NCBI GenBank assembly: GCA_015056015.1
Contig: SVHD01000014.1
Coordinates: forward strand, 1 to 48,826
Direction of reading: 5' to 3'
DNA length: 48,826 nt
Source: Clostridiales bacterium
GTDB lineage: Bacteria; Bacillota; Clostridia; Christensenellales; Aristaeellaceae
The translations under genes and the position numbers were made by a program. This document shows, piece by piece, positions 25,125 through 33,914 of this stretch (within the stretch, counting starts at the first letter, position 1; each line of letters starts with the position of its first letter). The notes under the pieces were generated by a model, which worked only from the letters and a program-made list of their open reading frames with translations, did not search any database and was not told where the DNA came from.

Positions 25125-25598
25125 ATGGATGAAGCAACCTACATTGCCATCAGCCAGCAATGGATGGCCTCTTTTTTCAGGACGGCATACAGCATCCTGA
25201 AAAACCGGCATGACGCCGAGGACGCCGTGCAGCAAATGCTGCTGAAAGCATGGAAAGCCCGGGCGAATGGCCGCGCCGGCGCGGAACGAGCCTGGATGAT
25301 GCGCATTCTGATCAATGAATGCTACACCATGCTTCGTCAGCATCGTCGCCTGTTTCCCATGGAAACTTCCGATATCCTGGCAGAAATCCCCGCAGAAGAA
25401 CGGGATACAGGCCTGTATGAAGCCATTGATTCTCTGCCGGAAAATCTGCGAACGCCTTTTTTGCTCAAATACATGGAAGGAATGACGGAAAAGGAAGCGG
25501 CCATGGCGCTGCATCTTTCCCTGCCCGGCGTAAAAAACAGATTATTCCGCGCCCGAAAGAAACTGCAAAAAATATTGAAAGAGGAGGTGAGCCTGTGA
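25125..25598 (+). CDS. ECF-type RNA polymerase sigma factor
   Basis: A 157-residue sigma factor with region 2 (FRTAYSILKNRHDAEDAVQQMLLKAW) and region 4 (LPENLRTPFLLKYMEGMTEKEAAMALHLS, then VKNRLFRARKKLQ). No region 3 is present. The ATG at 25125 is chosen because GGAGG lies 8 nt upstream; the ATG at 25119 is too close. The stop overlaps the next gene (TGATG), so it is translationally coupled to a membrane protein that is probably its anti-sigma partner. Confidence 0.92.
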   Translation: MDEATYIAISQQWMASFFRTAYSILKNRHDAEDAVQQMLLKAWKARANGRAGAERAWMMRILINECYTMLRQHRRLFPMETSDILAEIPAEERDTGLYEAIDSLPENLRTPFLLKYMEGMTEKEAAMALHLSLPGVKNRLFRARKKLQKILKEEVSL

Positions 25599-26548
25599 TG
25601 AAACTGAAACCCGAAAGATTGCAGCAGCTATATCCCCCCATGAGCGAGGATTTTGAAAATCGGATGCAGGAAATGCTTCGCAGGCTGCCTGATCAAAGGG
25701 AGGAAAGAGAAATGAAACGCGCTGCATTCCGTACTGTCCTGGTATTTTCACTGGTGGCCATTCTTTTGTGCGGCACTGCATTTGCCTTGCTTCATCAGGG
25801 CTTGGAATGGTATTATAGCAATCGCTTTACCGCCTATCAGAACCACGATCCTGAAAAACATGCGGCGATTCTGGAAAATTTGCAGACAGATATTCCCCAA
25901 ACCCCTGCCGCAGAAGATGCGGACATTCTGGTTTCCGTTCAGGACGCCGCCTGGGTAGCGGAACAAAATTTCCTGGTCGTCTCCCTGGCCGCTTCCCCTG
26001 CGAATCCCGAAAAGGCAGAATTGCATCCCCTGTGGAATCTGGATGCGGATGGCGCCTATGTGGGCGAAGAAGGAAATGCGAATCCCCAAAGCGATGGCGA
26101 GGATCGGGCCACCCATTGGTTGTGGGTTGAAAACGGAAAATTCGGCCCGGTGGAGGAAATGATCGCCCCCGGCAAGGAACTGCTGCTGCTCGAAATGGGT
26201 GAAATTTTCCTGGACGGCCAGCAATTGCTGGGCGATGGATCCAGCATGGATAGCTACCGGGATGAAGAGGGCAATGTGTATACCGTGCTGGAAATCCAAT
26301 TGGATTTTATGAAGCCCGGCTACGAAGCGGAAATGCTTCAGCGCATGGAAGCGTCTCCGGAGATGAAGGAATATTATCAGGAAATGCTGGAAAAAAATCT
26401 GTATTGTAAAGCGCTCATCGAAAACGATGAAGACGGCGTGATCACCCTCACCGCGCCTTACACCCTCACCCGTTACTCGGATGATGATACTCAGCTTTAT
26501 CAGGGCGGCAAGGAAGGGGAAATCACCTTCCAACTGAGCATCCGGTAA
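25598..26548 (+). CDS. Putative membrane anti-sigma factor / sigma partner
   Basis: A protein of about 316 residues: a short cytoplasmic N-terminus (about 42 residues), one transmembrane helix (FRTVLVFSLVAILLCGTAFALL, about 43-66), then a roughly 250-residue extracytoplasmic acidic domain. This topology and the overlap with the ECF sigma gene fit a single-pass anti-sigma/sensor. There is no HxxxCxxC zinc motif, so it is not a classical zinc anti-sigma factor; it resembles the loose DUF4179-like group. GAGGAGG serves either GTG 25595 or ATG 25598. It ends 11 nt before NPE5. Confidence 0.65.
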   Translation: MKLKPERLQQLYPPMSEDFENRMQEMLRRLPDQREEREMKRAAFRTVLVFSLVAILLCGTAFALLHQGLEWYYSNRFTAYQNHDPEKHAAILENLQTDIPQTPAAEDADILVSVQDAAWVAEQNFLVVSLAASPANPEKAELHPLWNLDADGAYVGEEGNANPQSDGEDRATHWLWVENGKFGPVEEMIAPGKELLLLEMGEIFLDGQQLLGDGSSMDSYRDEEGNVYTVLEIQLDFMKPGYEAEMLQRMEASPEMKEYYQEMLEKNLYCKALIENDEDGVITLTAPYTLTRYSDDDTQLYQGGKEGEITFQLSIR

Positions 26549-26558
26549 TTAAATGATA

Positions 26559-27019
26559 TTGCGAGAGGAGATTCTTTGTAAGATCATCGCATGCCCTGCG
26601 CTGTGCTTGCGCATGCTCTCTGCTTCTGCATGATTGGCTTTAGCCGCGTCGCAAACCCTCCGGGTTTGCTCCTCATCGCATGCCCGGCGCTGCGCTTGCG
26701 CATGCTCTCTGCTTCTGCATGATTGGCTTTAGCCGCGTCGCAAACCCTCCGGGTTTGCTCCTGAGAACCCCTCTCGCGCTCTCCCAAGAAAGCCACTCTG
26801 GAAATGACAGAATGTCATTTTATCATCTTGTGTGCCAGTGAAACGCTAAAAAGCAGGGAACAGCTTTTGTTCCCTGCTTTTTCTATTGCTTCGCTGGCAT
26901 TCAACCTAATTAGGAAAGCCCAAGATAAATCCAGAATGACTTTCTTGGAAGGGGCCTGGGGAAACCGTTCTTTGGTCACAAAGAATGGTTTCCCCAGAAT
27001 CAAGAATGGTTCCCCCGCA
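26559..27019. repeat. NPE5: full nested-palindrome element carrying two M89 modules
   Basis: The left alpha hairpin (arms about 26559-26578 and 26763-26777, TTGCGAGAGG...) is split by two M89 copies. The central terminator AAAAAGCAGGGAACA/TGTTCCCTGCTTTTT is at about 26849-26882. The right alpha hairpin (26958-26997) is followed by a duplicated right-arm piece ending CCCCCGCA at 27019. It lies between convergent genes, 11 nt and 18 nt from the two stop codons. Confidence 0.85.
26585..26763 (-). repeat. Two tandem M89 modules, reversed
   Basis: The copies are about 26585-26673 and 26674-26763. Both start ATCGCATGCCC, contain AAACCCTCCGGGTTT, and end GCTCCT. They sit inside the NPE5 left hairpin. 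Confidence 0.88.
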
Positions 27020-27036
27020 ATAATTTTCGTTCCCTA

Positions 27037-28962
27037 TTACGAAAGCTCGAACATACCGGTGTAGAGCTGGTAATATTTGCCCTGCTGGGCGATGAGGGAA
27101 TCGTGATCGCCGCGCTCAATGATATGCCCGTTTTCCAGCACCATAATGGCCTGGGAATTGCGGACGGTGGAAAGGCGATGGGCGATTACGAACACGGTGC
27201 GCCCATGCATCAGGGCGTCCATACCCCGCTCAATGAGCAGCTCGGTACGGGTATCGATAGAAGAGGTAGCTTCATCCAGGATCAGCACCGGCGGATCGGC
27301 AACCGCTGCTCGGGCGATGGCCAGCAGCTGGCGCTGACCCTGAGAAAGATTGGCGCCGTCGCCGGTGAGCATGGTATCATAGCCCTGGGGCAGATGGCGG
27401 ATAAAGAAATCCGCATTGGCGATTTTCGCCGCGCGCTCGATTTCTTCGTCCGTGGCGTCCAGTTTGCCGTAGCGGATATTATCCCGCACGGTGCCGGTAA
27501 ACAGATGGGTATCCTGCAATACCATGGCCAGGGAGCGGCGCAGATCATCCTTCTTGATTTTCTGGATATTGATGCCGTCATAGCGGATTTTGCCGCCCTG
27601 AATATCGTAGAAACGATTGATCAGATTGGTGATGGTGGTTTTGCCGGCGCCGGTGGAGCCTACAAAGGCAATCTTCTGGCCGGGCTTGGCGTAGAGCGAA
27701 ATATTATGCAGCACCGTCTTTTCCGGCACATAGCCGAAGGTTACGTCTTCAAAGACCACATCGCCCTTGAGCTCGGTGTAGGTAACGGTGCCATCCGCCT
27801 TGTGGGGATGCTTCCAGGCCCACATGCCGGTGCGCTCTTCCGTTTCCACGATATTGCCCTTTTCGTCCTTTTTCGCGTTGACCAGGGTCACATAGCCTTC
27901 ATCCGTTTCCACCGGTTCATCCATCAGTTCAAATACCCGCTCCGCGCCGGCCAGGGCCAGCATGACGGTATTGAATTGCTGGGCCAGATTGGAAATGGGC
28001 TGGCTGAACTGACGAATCATGGGCAGGAAGGCCAGCAGCGTGGCAATTTCCAGGGCAAAAATGGAATCGGGATTATTCTTGCCCACGATGATCATGATAA
28101 CGCCAACCAGGGTGACCAATACATAATTGCAATGGCTCAGGTTATTCATGATGGGGCCAAGAAGGCTGGCAAAGGTATGCGCCCGGGTGCCGGCGATGCG
28201 CACGGCTTCATTGCGCTTTTCAAATTCTTCCATGGCCTTTTCTTCATGGCAGAATACCTGCACCACCCGCTGGCCTTCGATGGTTTCCTCAATATAGCCG
28301 TTGAGGGCGCCCACGGCCTTTTGCTGGGCCACGAAATTTTTCCCGGATCGGGCGCCGATGGTCTTGGTGATCATCATCATCAGGGGCATGAGCAGAATCA
28401 CCAGCAGCGTCAGCCAGCCGCTGAGCCGGAGCATGAAAAACAGGGCAAAGCAGATGGAAAGCAGGGAATTGACCGCCTGAGGGAAGGTGGAAGCGAAGAA
28501 TTCCCGCAGGGTATCGGTATCATTGGTATAGCGGCTCATGATTTCACCATGGGTGCGCTGATCAAAATACCGGATGGGCAGATCTTCCATGTGATCGAAC
28601 ATCTTTTTGCGCACCCGGTTGAGCACGCTGGTGGATACCATCATCATGGTGCGATTCTGGAAATAGGTGCAGGATACGCTGACCAGATACAAAATCGCCA
28701 TGGTGGAAAGCAGGGTGATCAGGCCGTTCAGGGCCGGGGCTACGCCGGTCAGGGCGTATTCCTCCGCCAATTGGCCAATGGTGGCATACACCGGCTGGAG
28801 CATATAGGTGGTCAGGGAGCTGATGCCCGTGGTGGCAATGATGCAAAGCACCACCAGCAAAAGCCGGGTACGATATTCCTTCATCAAATCAAGAAGGCGC
28901 TTGAAGGTATCCTTGGCATTCTTGGGCTTGGCAGGGGCTCTCATCGGTCCGCGTGGAGGCAT
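27037..28962 (-). CDS. Heterodimeric ABC exporter subunit, canonical ATPase site
   Basis: A 641-residue fused permease-ATPase. An N-terminal domain of about six transmembrane helices is followed by a linker insertion (about 345-400, including EKGNIVETEERTG) and the ATPase domain: Walker A GSTGAGKTT, Q-loop in LQDTHLF, signature LSQGQRQ, Walker B LILDEATSS with the catalytic Glu intact. Paired with the next subunit it should form a TM287/288-like exporter of drugs, lipids or peptides. It is the last gene of the marR operon; the upstream subunit ends 2 nt before its start. Confidence 0.93.
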   Translation of the reverse strand: MPPRGPMRAPAKPKNAKDTFKRLLDLMKEYRTRLLLVVLCIIATTGISSLTTYMLQPVYATIGQLAEEYALTGVAPALNGLITLLSTMAILYLVSVSCTYFQNRTMMMVSTSVLNRVRKKMFDHMEDLPIRYFDQRTHGEIMSRYTNDTDTLREFFASTFPQAVNSLLSICFALFFMLRLSGWLTLLVILLMPLMMMITKTIGARSGKNFVAQQKAVGALNGYIEETIEGQRVVQVFCHEEKAMEEFEKRNEAVRIAGTRAHTFASLLGPIMNNLSHCNYVLVTLVGVIMIIVGKNNPDSIFALEIATLLAFLPMIRQFSQPISNLAQQFNTVMLALAGAERVFELMDEPVETDEGYVTLVNAKKDEKGNIVETEERTGMWAWKHPHKADGTVTYTELKGDVVFEDVTFGYVPEKTVLHNISLYAKPGQKIAFVGSTGAGKTTITNLINRFYDIQGGKIRYDGINIQKIKKDDLRRSLAMVLQDTHLFTGTVRDNIRYGKLDATDEEIERAAKIANADFFIRHLPQGYDTMLTGDGANLSQGQRQLLAIARAAVADPPVLILDEATSSIDTRTELLIERGMDALMHGRTVFVIAHRLSTVRNSQAIMVLENGHIIERGDHDSLIAQQGKYYQLYTGMFELS

Positions 28963-28964
28963 AA

Positions 28965-30704
28965 TCAGGCCACCCCCTTCTGCTGGGAAGTATAAACTTC
29001 CTTGTAAATTTCGCTGCGCTGCATCAATTCATCGTGGGTGCCGATATCGGTCACCTGGCCGTCATTGAGCACGATGATGCGATCGGCGTCCATGACGGAA
29101 GTGATGCGCTGGGCGATGATGATCTTGGTGGTTTCGGGCATATGGCTGCGCAGGGCCTGGCGGATCCGGGCGTCGGTAGCGGTATCCACGGCGGAGGTAG
29201 CATCGTCAAAAATGATGATCCGGGGCTTTTTCAGCAGCGCTCTTGCAATGCACAGCCGCTGCTTCTGCCCGCCGGATACATTCACGCCGCCCTGGCCCAG
29301 ATCCATATCATAGCCATCGGGGAAGGCGCGCACGAAATCATCCGCGGCAGAGGCCTTGCAGGCCGCCACGATTTCTTCATCCGTGGCATGTTCATTGCCC
29401 CAGCGCAGATTATCCTTGATGGAGCCGGAGAAAAGCACATTCTTTTGCAGCACCATGGCTACCTGATCCCGCAGGGCATGCATATCATAATCGCGCACGT
29501 CCTTGCCGCCCACCAGGATTCTGCCGCAGGTGACGTCATAAAGCCTGGGAATCAGGGATACCAGCGTGGTTTTTGCCGAGCCGGTGCCGCCGATAATACC
29601 GATGGTTTCGCCGGATTTGATGGTGAAATTCGCATCCTCCAGCACCAGATTGCTTTCATCCCCGCTGTAGGAAAAGCCCACATGATCAAATACGATAGAG
29701 CCATCCTTCACTTCCGTTTCGGGATTTTCGGGGTTGACGATATCCGGTTCCTCATCCAGCACTTCGCAGATGCGGTTGATGGAGGCCCGGGCCATCACGA
29801 AGGAAACAAACAGGAAGGAGAGCATCATCAGGCTCATGAGAATCTGCATCACATACTGAATGAAGGAGGAAAGGGCGCCCAATTGCATGGTGCCGCCGAT
29901 GATCTGGCCGCCGCCCAGCCACAAAAGGGCAATGATGCAGCCATTCATCAGAATCTGCATGATGGGGCCGTTCCAGATGACGATTCTTTCCGCCGCGCGC
30001 TGGGTGGCGGTTACGTCATCGGCAGAGGCCTCGAATTTTTCCTTTTCATGGCTGGCGCGAACGAATGCCTTCACCACGCGGATGGCGATCAGGTTTTCCT
30101 GAACGGAGGCATTGAGGGCGTCATATTTTTTCATCATGATCTGGAACCGGGGGAAGGCCTTGCTCATGATAAAAATGATGGCGCAAAGCAGAATGGGCGC
30201 CGCCACGGCCAGGATGGGCATGAGGGAGGAATTCATCCGGAATGCCATGATCATGGCCATCACCATCATCAGGGGGCTGCGCACCGCCATGCGCACCAGC
30301 ATCATCACCACGTTCTGGGTCTGGTTAACGTCGGTGGTCAGCCGGGTGACCAGGGAGGCGGTGGAAAATTTATCGATATTTTTAAAGGAATAATGCTGCA
30401 CCTTTTCAAAAATCGCCTGGCGCAGATTCCGGGAATAGCCCATGCCGCCCAGGGCGGAAAGCCGGCTGCCCGCCATGCCAAAGCCCATGGAAATCATGGA
30501 CATCAGCAGCATCAGCCCGCCATAAAGCAGCACCCGGGAAATATTGCCCGAAGCCGCGCTTTCGGGAATGATCTTGTCAATCAAGGTGGCGGTGAGGGTG
30601 GGCAGCATCATTTCCATGACCACTTCCCCGATCATCACCAGCGGGCAAAGAATCAAATACTTTTTATATTTGCCCGCATATTTCAGTAAGCGAAAAAATT
30701 GCAC
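28965..30704 (-). CDS. Heterodimeric ABC exporter subunit, degenerate ATPase site
   Basis: A 579-residue fused permease-ATPase with about six transmembrane helices and an ATPase domain. Walker A reads GGTGSAKTT (Ala in place of the last Gly) and Walker B ends FDDATSAVD, with Asp where the catalytic Glu should be. The signature VSGGQKQR is intact. One weakened site per dimer is the known pattern for heterodimeric type IV exporters. The start is GTG 30704 with AGGAGG upstream. It lies 6 nt after the MarR gene, in the same operon. Confidence 0.93.
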   Translation of the reverse strand: MQFFRLLKYAGKYKKYLILCPLVMIGEVVMEMMLPTLTATLIDKIIPESAASGNISRVLLYGGLMLLMSMISMGFGMAGSRLSALGGMGYSRNLRQAIFEKVQHYSFKNIDKFSTASLVTRLTTDVNQTQNVVMMLVRMAVRSPLMMVMAMIMAFRMNSSLMPILAVAAPILLCAIIFIMSKAFPRFQIMMKKYDALNASVQENLIAIRVVKAFVRASHEKEKFEASADDVTATQRAAERIVIWNGPIMQILMNGCIIALLWLGGGQIIGGTMQLGALSSFIQYVMQILMSLMMLSFLFVSFVMARASINRICEVLDEEPDIVNPENPETEVKDGSIVFDHVGFSYSGDESNLVLEDANFTIKSGETIGIIGGTGSAKTTLVSLIPRLYDVTCGRILVGGKDVRDYDMHALRDQVAMVLQKNVLFSGSIKDNLRWGNEHATDEEIVAACKASAADDFVRAFPDGYDMDLGQGGVNVSGGQKQRLCIARALLKKPRIIIFDDATSAVDTATDARIRQALRSHMPETTKIIIAQRITSVMDADRIIVLNDGQVTDIGTHDELMQRSEIYKEVYTSQQKGVA

Positions 30705-30710
30705 GGTTGA

Positions 30711-31205
30711 TTATTCCTCCTTATCTTCCTTCATTTGTTCCTGCAGCCGTTTGGCCAATTTGCAGATCGTCAGATGCCGGCAGCTTTCATCCGCCAGATT
30801 TTCAAACATCCGCTCACAGGTGCGCTGAAACGCCGCGATTTCCTCTTCCGTCAGCCCTGCAAACATCCTTTCATCCAGGGCGGTAAAGATTTTCCGGTGT
30901 TCTTCCATCCGGGCTTTGCCTTCCTGCGTAATAAAGAGGCAATTGCGCCGGGCGTCCTTATCATCGCTCTTTCTTTCCACCAGCCCCGCCTTTTCCAGGC
31001 GCTTTAAGCTGGCCGCCGCAGAGGCCGGGGTCACATCCAGTTCATCCGCCGCTTCCTTCTGTGTGCAGCCCGGATGATCCTGAATATAATGCAGCAAAGG
31101 CGGCTGGCCCGGATGAATGCCCAGGGGCCCCGTGGCCGTCCTGGCCTGAATTTTCCGCAGCAATTCCAGCCGGTGCATGGCCCCCACCGCTTCATGGTAT
31201 GCCAT
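30711..31205 (-). CDS. MarR-family transcriptional regulator
   Basis: A 164-residue winged-helix regulator: HPGCTQKEAADELDVTPASAAASLKRLEKAGLVERKSDDKDARRN contains the recognition helix and beta wing of the MarR family. GGGGGAGG precedes the ATG. It is first in an operon with the two ABC exporter subunits and has an AT-rich palindrome just downstream of its -10, so it most likely represses itself and the exporter until a ligand binds. Confidence 0.9.
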   Translation of the reverse strand: MAYHEAVGAMHRLELLRKIQARTATGPLGIHPGQPPLLHYIQDHPGCTQKEAADELDVTPASAAASLKRLEKAGLVERKSDDKDARRNCLFITQEGKARMEEHRKIFTALDERMFAGLTEEEIAAFQRTCERMFENLADESCRHLTICKLAKRLQEQMKEDKEE

Positions 31206-31229
31206 GATCCTCCCCCTTTCATCAATCGT

Positions 31230-31278
31230 TTAATAATTAACCGTTTAACATTATAGATGCATTGATTTCCCCTGTCAA
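31230..31278 (-). promoter_or_regulatory. marR-ABC operon promoter and MarR operator candidate
   Basis: Minus-strand TTGACA (31273-31278) and TATAAT (31250-31255) are spaced by 17 nt. The palindrome TTAATAATTAA (31230-31240) and a related GTTTAAC lie near the start of transcription, as expected for a MarR autorepressor site. Confidence 0.85.
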
Positions 31279-31338
31279 TCCCTGGAAAAAATTATTCACG
31301 CTTTTTTCATATGTCGCGGAAAAGAATCCCCGCGCCCC

Positions 31339-31366
31339 TTGCAAATCAGGCAAAAGCTGATATAAT
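31339..31366 (+). promoter_or_regulatory. Promoter of pduL
   Basis: TTGCAA (31339-31344) and TATAAT (31361-31366) with a 16-nt spacer. Confidence 0.7.
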
Positions 31367-31406
31367 AAAGGATGGAATCAATCTTTATGAAGGAAGGAAT
31401 TGCTTT

Positions 31407-31979
31407 ATGAAAAAGATTATCGTTGAAACTTCTGCCCGTCACGTGCATGTGTCCCAGGCTGATCTGGATGTGCTCTTCGGCGCCGGTTATGAACTGCATG
31501 CCAAGAAGGCCCTCTCCCAGCCCGGCCGGTATGCCTGCGAAGAACGCGTTGACGTTGTTGGCCCCAAGAAGACCCTGACCGGCGTGTCCATCCTGGGCCC
31601 CGTCCGTCCTTCCACTCAGGTGGAAATCTCCCTGACCGACGCCCGTTCCATCGGCGTTTCCGCCCCCATCCGTGAATCCGGCGATATCGCCGGCACCGGC
31701 GCCTGCAAGCTGGTTGGCCCCAAGGGCGAAGTGGAAATCAAGGAAGGCGTGATCGCCGCCAAGCGTCATATCCATATGACCTGCGCTGACGCCGAAGAAT
31801 TCGGCGTGCAGGATAAGGATGTTGTTTCCGTGAAGGTGGAAACCGAAGGCCGCGCCCTCACTTTCGGTGATGTGGTGGTTCGCGTCAGCGATAAATTCGC
31901 GCTGGCCATGCATATCGATACCGACGAATCCAACGCCGCCTGCGCCGCTCCCGGCACCATGGGCGAACTGATCAAGTAA
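31407..31979 (+). CDS. pduL: Phosphate propanoyltransferase (PduL-type phosphotransacylase)
   Basis: A 190-residue enzyme that interconverts acyl-CoA and acyl-phosphate. The two zinc-binding His motifs S-A-R-H-V-H-V-S (residues 9-16) and K-R-H-I-H-M are present, as are GPKKTLTGVSILGPVR and GDIAGTGACKLVGPKGEV. There is no N-terminal microcompartment-targeting helix, so it likely acts in the cytosol, making acetyl-phosphate for acetate kinase (not in this window). The ATG at 31407 follows AGGAAGG; in-frame sequence upstream overlaps the promoter. Many Clostridia use PduL in place of Pta. Confidence 0.92.
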   Translation: MKKIIVETSARHVHVSQADLDVLFGAGYELHAKKALSQPGRYACEERVDVVGPKKTLTGVSILGPVRPSTQVEISLTDARSIGVSAPIRESGDIAGTGACKLVGPKGEVEIKEGVIAAKRHIHMTCADAEEFGVQDKDVVSVKVETEGRALTFGDVVVRVSDKFALAMHIDTDESNAACAAPGTMGELIK

Positions 31980-31995
31980 TTGGATTATGAAATAT

Positions 31996-32239
31996 TGCGG
32001 GAAGGGGTTCTTTGTAGCCAAAGAACCCCTCCCCACACCCCTCCAAGAAAGCTATAGGGGTAATATATTGGCTGTTCCGAATAGACGATGTGTCCCTGTT
32101 TCATGGGGACTTTTTTTATTTCCTTTCCTGTTTCACTGGCATTCAAGCAGATAAGATGACACTTTGTTATATCCAGAGGGAATTTTCTTTGGGAGAGCGC
32201 GAGAGGGCCTTTCTTTTAAAAAAGAAAGGCCCTCTCGCA
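31996..32239. repeat. NPE6: full nested-palindrome element
   Basis: The left alpha hairpin (31996-32037, GGGGTTCTTTG/CAAAGAACCCC) starts 17 nt past the pduL stop. The centre is reduced (a CACTGGCATTCAAG arm is seen; a T-run follows GTCCCTGTTTCATGGGGAC). The right beta hairpin (32199-32238) has arms GCGAGAGGGCC... and ends 24 nt before the yybS -35 box. Confidence 0.8.
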
Positions 32240-32261
32240 AAATCCTCTATTAGTCTTTCCA

Positions 32262-32290
32262 TTGACAAATGCACATAGAAAAAGTAAAAT
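32262..32290 (+). promoter_or_regulatory. Promoter of the yybS-rplI-dnaB operon
   Basis: TTGACA (32262-32267) and TAAAAT (32285-32290), spacer 17 nt. Confidence 0.85.
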
Positions 32291-32329
32291 AGTAAACGGG
32301 AATTTCCGCTAATTTTTAAGGAGCTGTGC

Positions 32330-33460
32330 ATGAAAGATTTTCCGTTAATCCGTACCGGGCGCGGGGCCATTATTGGGTTTATTGCCATTGCCGCGCCGCT
32401 GCTGCTTTTATCCTTAAGCCCGCTGACGGGCATTTATGCCGTAGCCCTGGTGCTTTTGCTGCTGCCTGCAGCGCTGGGGATTGTAGGGCTGACGGGCGGG
32501 CTTGCGCCCATGCTGGCGGGGGCCGCCGTTGGGATTTTTTCCATGTTTCTGCTGGCCGGGCGGCCGGGCGCGCTGCTTTCTGCGGTGTATGTGCTGCCGA
32601 TTCTGGCGGCATTCGTGCTGCTGTTTCAATTCCGGGTTCCCTTCTGGAAAAGCTGCGCCTGCATGATCGGGGTGCATGTGCTTTCCCTGGCGGGGGTTTA
32701 TCTGCTTTTGCAGCAGATGACCGGCAATGATTTATACACCGTGGCCGGGGATACGGTCATGACCGCCCTGGAAAACTGGGAAATGGGCGATATGATGCTG
32801 TATCAGGCCTATTCCATGGGGATGCTGGCGCTGCCCAATGAGCTGAGCAAGGATATGCTTTTGCAGGTGGGCGATGGCTATATGCTGGCCCCGGCGGCCA
32901 GGGCCGATCTGCTGCTTTCCATGCGTTCCATGGTGCAAAGCACCCTGGCGGCGCTGATTCCCAGCCTGATTGTAACCCAGAGCATTCTGGGTGGCGTGCT
33001 TTGCCTGCTGCTGCCCATCCGCTTTGGCTATATTGCCGCCGAACGCCGGGCGTTCCTGGCCAATCCCCCTTCCGAAATCGAAGGCGAAAAGCGGGAATAC
33101 CGCAAGCCGGATTTCCCCACCCTGGGCATGCCGCCCCTTTCCCTGTGGCATATTCCCCGGGGAATTGGCTGGCAGGTATTCGTGGCGCTGCTTGCGGGCA
33201 ATTTCCTGCAGGCCAGCGCCAGCGCGCCCCTGGCCATTGCCGGCATCATTCTCTATGGCGCTGCCAGCGCGCTGTTTACCCTGCAGGGCGCGGCGCTGAT
33301 CAATTTCGTGCAAAAAACCCGGGGGGTCAGGCGGATCTGGCGCATCATCGTGCCCATTTTGCTGATGATGGTTTCCGTGCTTTCCTTTATCGGGATTTTT
33401 GATCAAATCGTGAATATCCGCGGGCTGAGAATGCCCCGCGAACCAAAGGAGGAAGAATAA
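32330..33460 (+). CDS. YybS-family (DUF2232) membrane protein
   Basis: A 376-residue polytopic membrane protein with about eight hydrophobic segments. Its position directly upstream of rplI and dnaB is the conserved context of DUF2232/YybS proteins in Bacillota, and the pattern of hydrophobic segments agrees. Function is not known for certain; members are discussed as substrate components of transporters. AAGGAGC precedes the ATG. The rplI start codon follows its stop directly. Confidence 0.75.
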   Translation: MKDFPLIRTGRGAIIGFIAIAAPLLLLSLSPLTGIYAVALVLLLLPAALGIVGLTGGLAPMLAGAAVGIFSMFLLAGRPGALLSAVYVLPILAAFVLLFQFRVPFWKSCACMIGVHVLSLAGVYLLLQQMTGNDLYTVAGDTVMTALENWEMGDMMLYQAYSMGMLALPNELSKDMLLQVGDGYMLAPAARADLLLSMRSMVQSTLAALIPSLIVTQSILGGVLCLLLPIRFGYIAAERRAFLANPPSEIEGEKREYRKPDFPTLGMPPLSLWHIPRGIGWQVFVALLAGNFLQASASAPLAIAGIILYGAASALFTLQGAALINFVQKTRGVRRIWRIIVPILLMMVSVLSFIGIFDQIVNIRGLRMPREPKEEE

Positions 33461-33913
33461 ATGAAAGTCATTTTGCTGGCCGATGTGAAAGGCACCGGTA
33501 AAAAACAGGATATCGTCAATGTAAGCGATGGCTATGCCCGCAATTTCCTGTTCCCCAAGAAACTGGCCATGGAGGCCACCCCCGGCGCTGCCAAGGAAAT
33601 CGAACGCAAGCAGGCCGCCGAGCGTGCCCGTGAAATGGAACGCCGTCTGGAAGCCGAAAAGAAGGCCGCTTCCCTGCGCGGCAAGGTGATCAAGGTGGTT
33701 GCCAAGTGCGGCGCCCAGGGCCGTCTGTACGGATCCATCACCGGCGCGGAAATCGCCGCCGCCCTCAAGGAACAGCACGGCGTGGAAGTGGATAAGAAAA
33801 AGATCGATCTTGCCGAAACCATCCGCACCGTGGGCGAAACCGAAGTGGTGGTGAAGCTCTATCCCGAAATCAGCGCGAAGATGACCGTGCGCGTCACGGG
33901 CGGCGAGGCATAA
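33461..33913 (+). CDS. rplI: 50S ribosomal protein L9
   Basis: A 150-residue L9. It has the N-terminal [21 protein letters not shown] fold with [11 protein letters not shown], a long connecting helix (about 40-75), and a C-terminal RNA-binding domain ([11 protein letters not shown]). It binds 23S rRNA domain V. AAAGGAGG upstream lies in the 3' end of yybS. In most Bacillota gdpP (yybT) sits between yybS and rplI; here it is missing. Confidence 0.97.
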   Translation: MKVILLADVKGTGKKQDIVNVSDGYARNFLFPKKLAMEATPGAAKEIERKQAAERAREMERRLEAEKKAASLRGKVIKVVAKCGAQGRLYGSITGAEIAAALKEQHGVEVDKKKIDLAETIRTVGETEVVVKLYPEISAKMTVRVTGGEA

Positions 33914-33914
33914 A

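Noticed and set aside
26584-27064. Small frames within NPE5 and M89 on both strands
   Set aside because: They merely translate repeat sequence, recur with the repeats in other frames, and lack ribosome sites.
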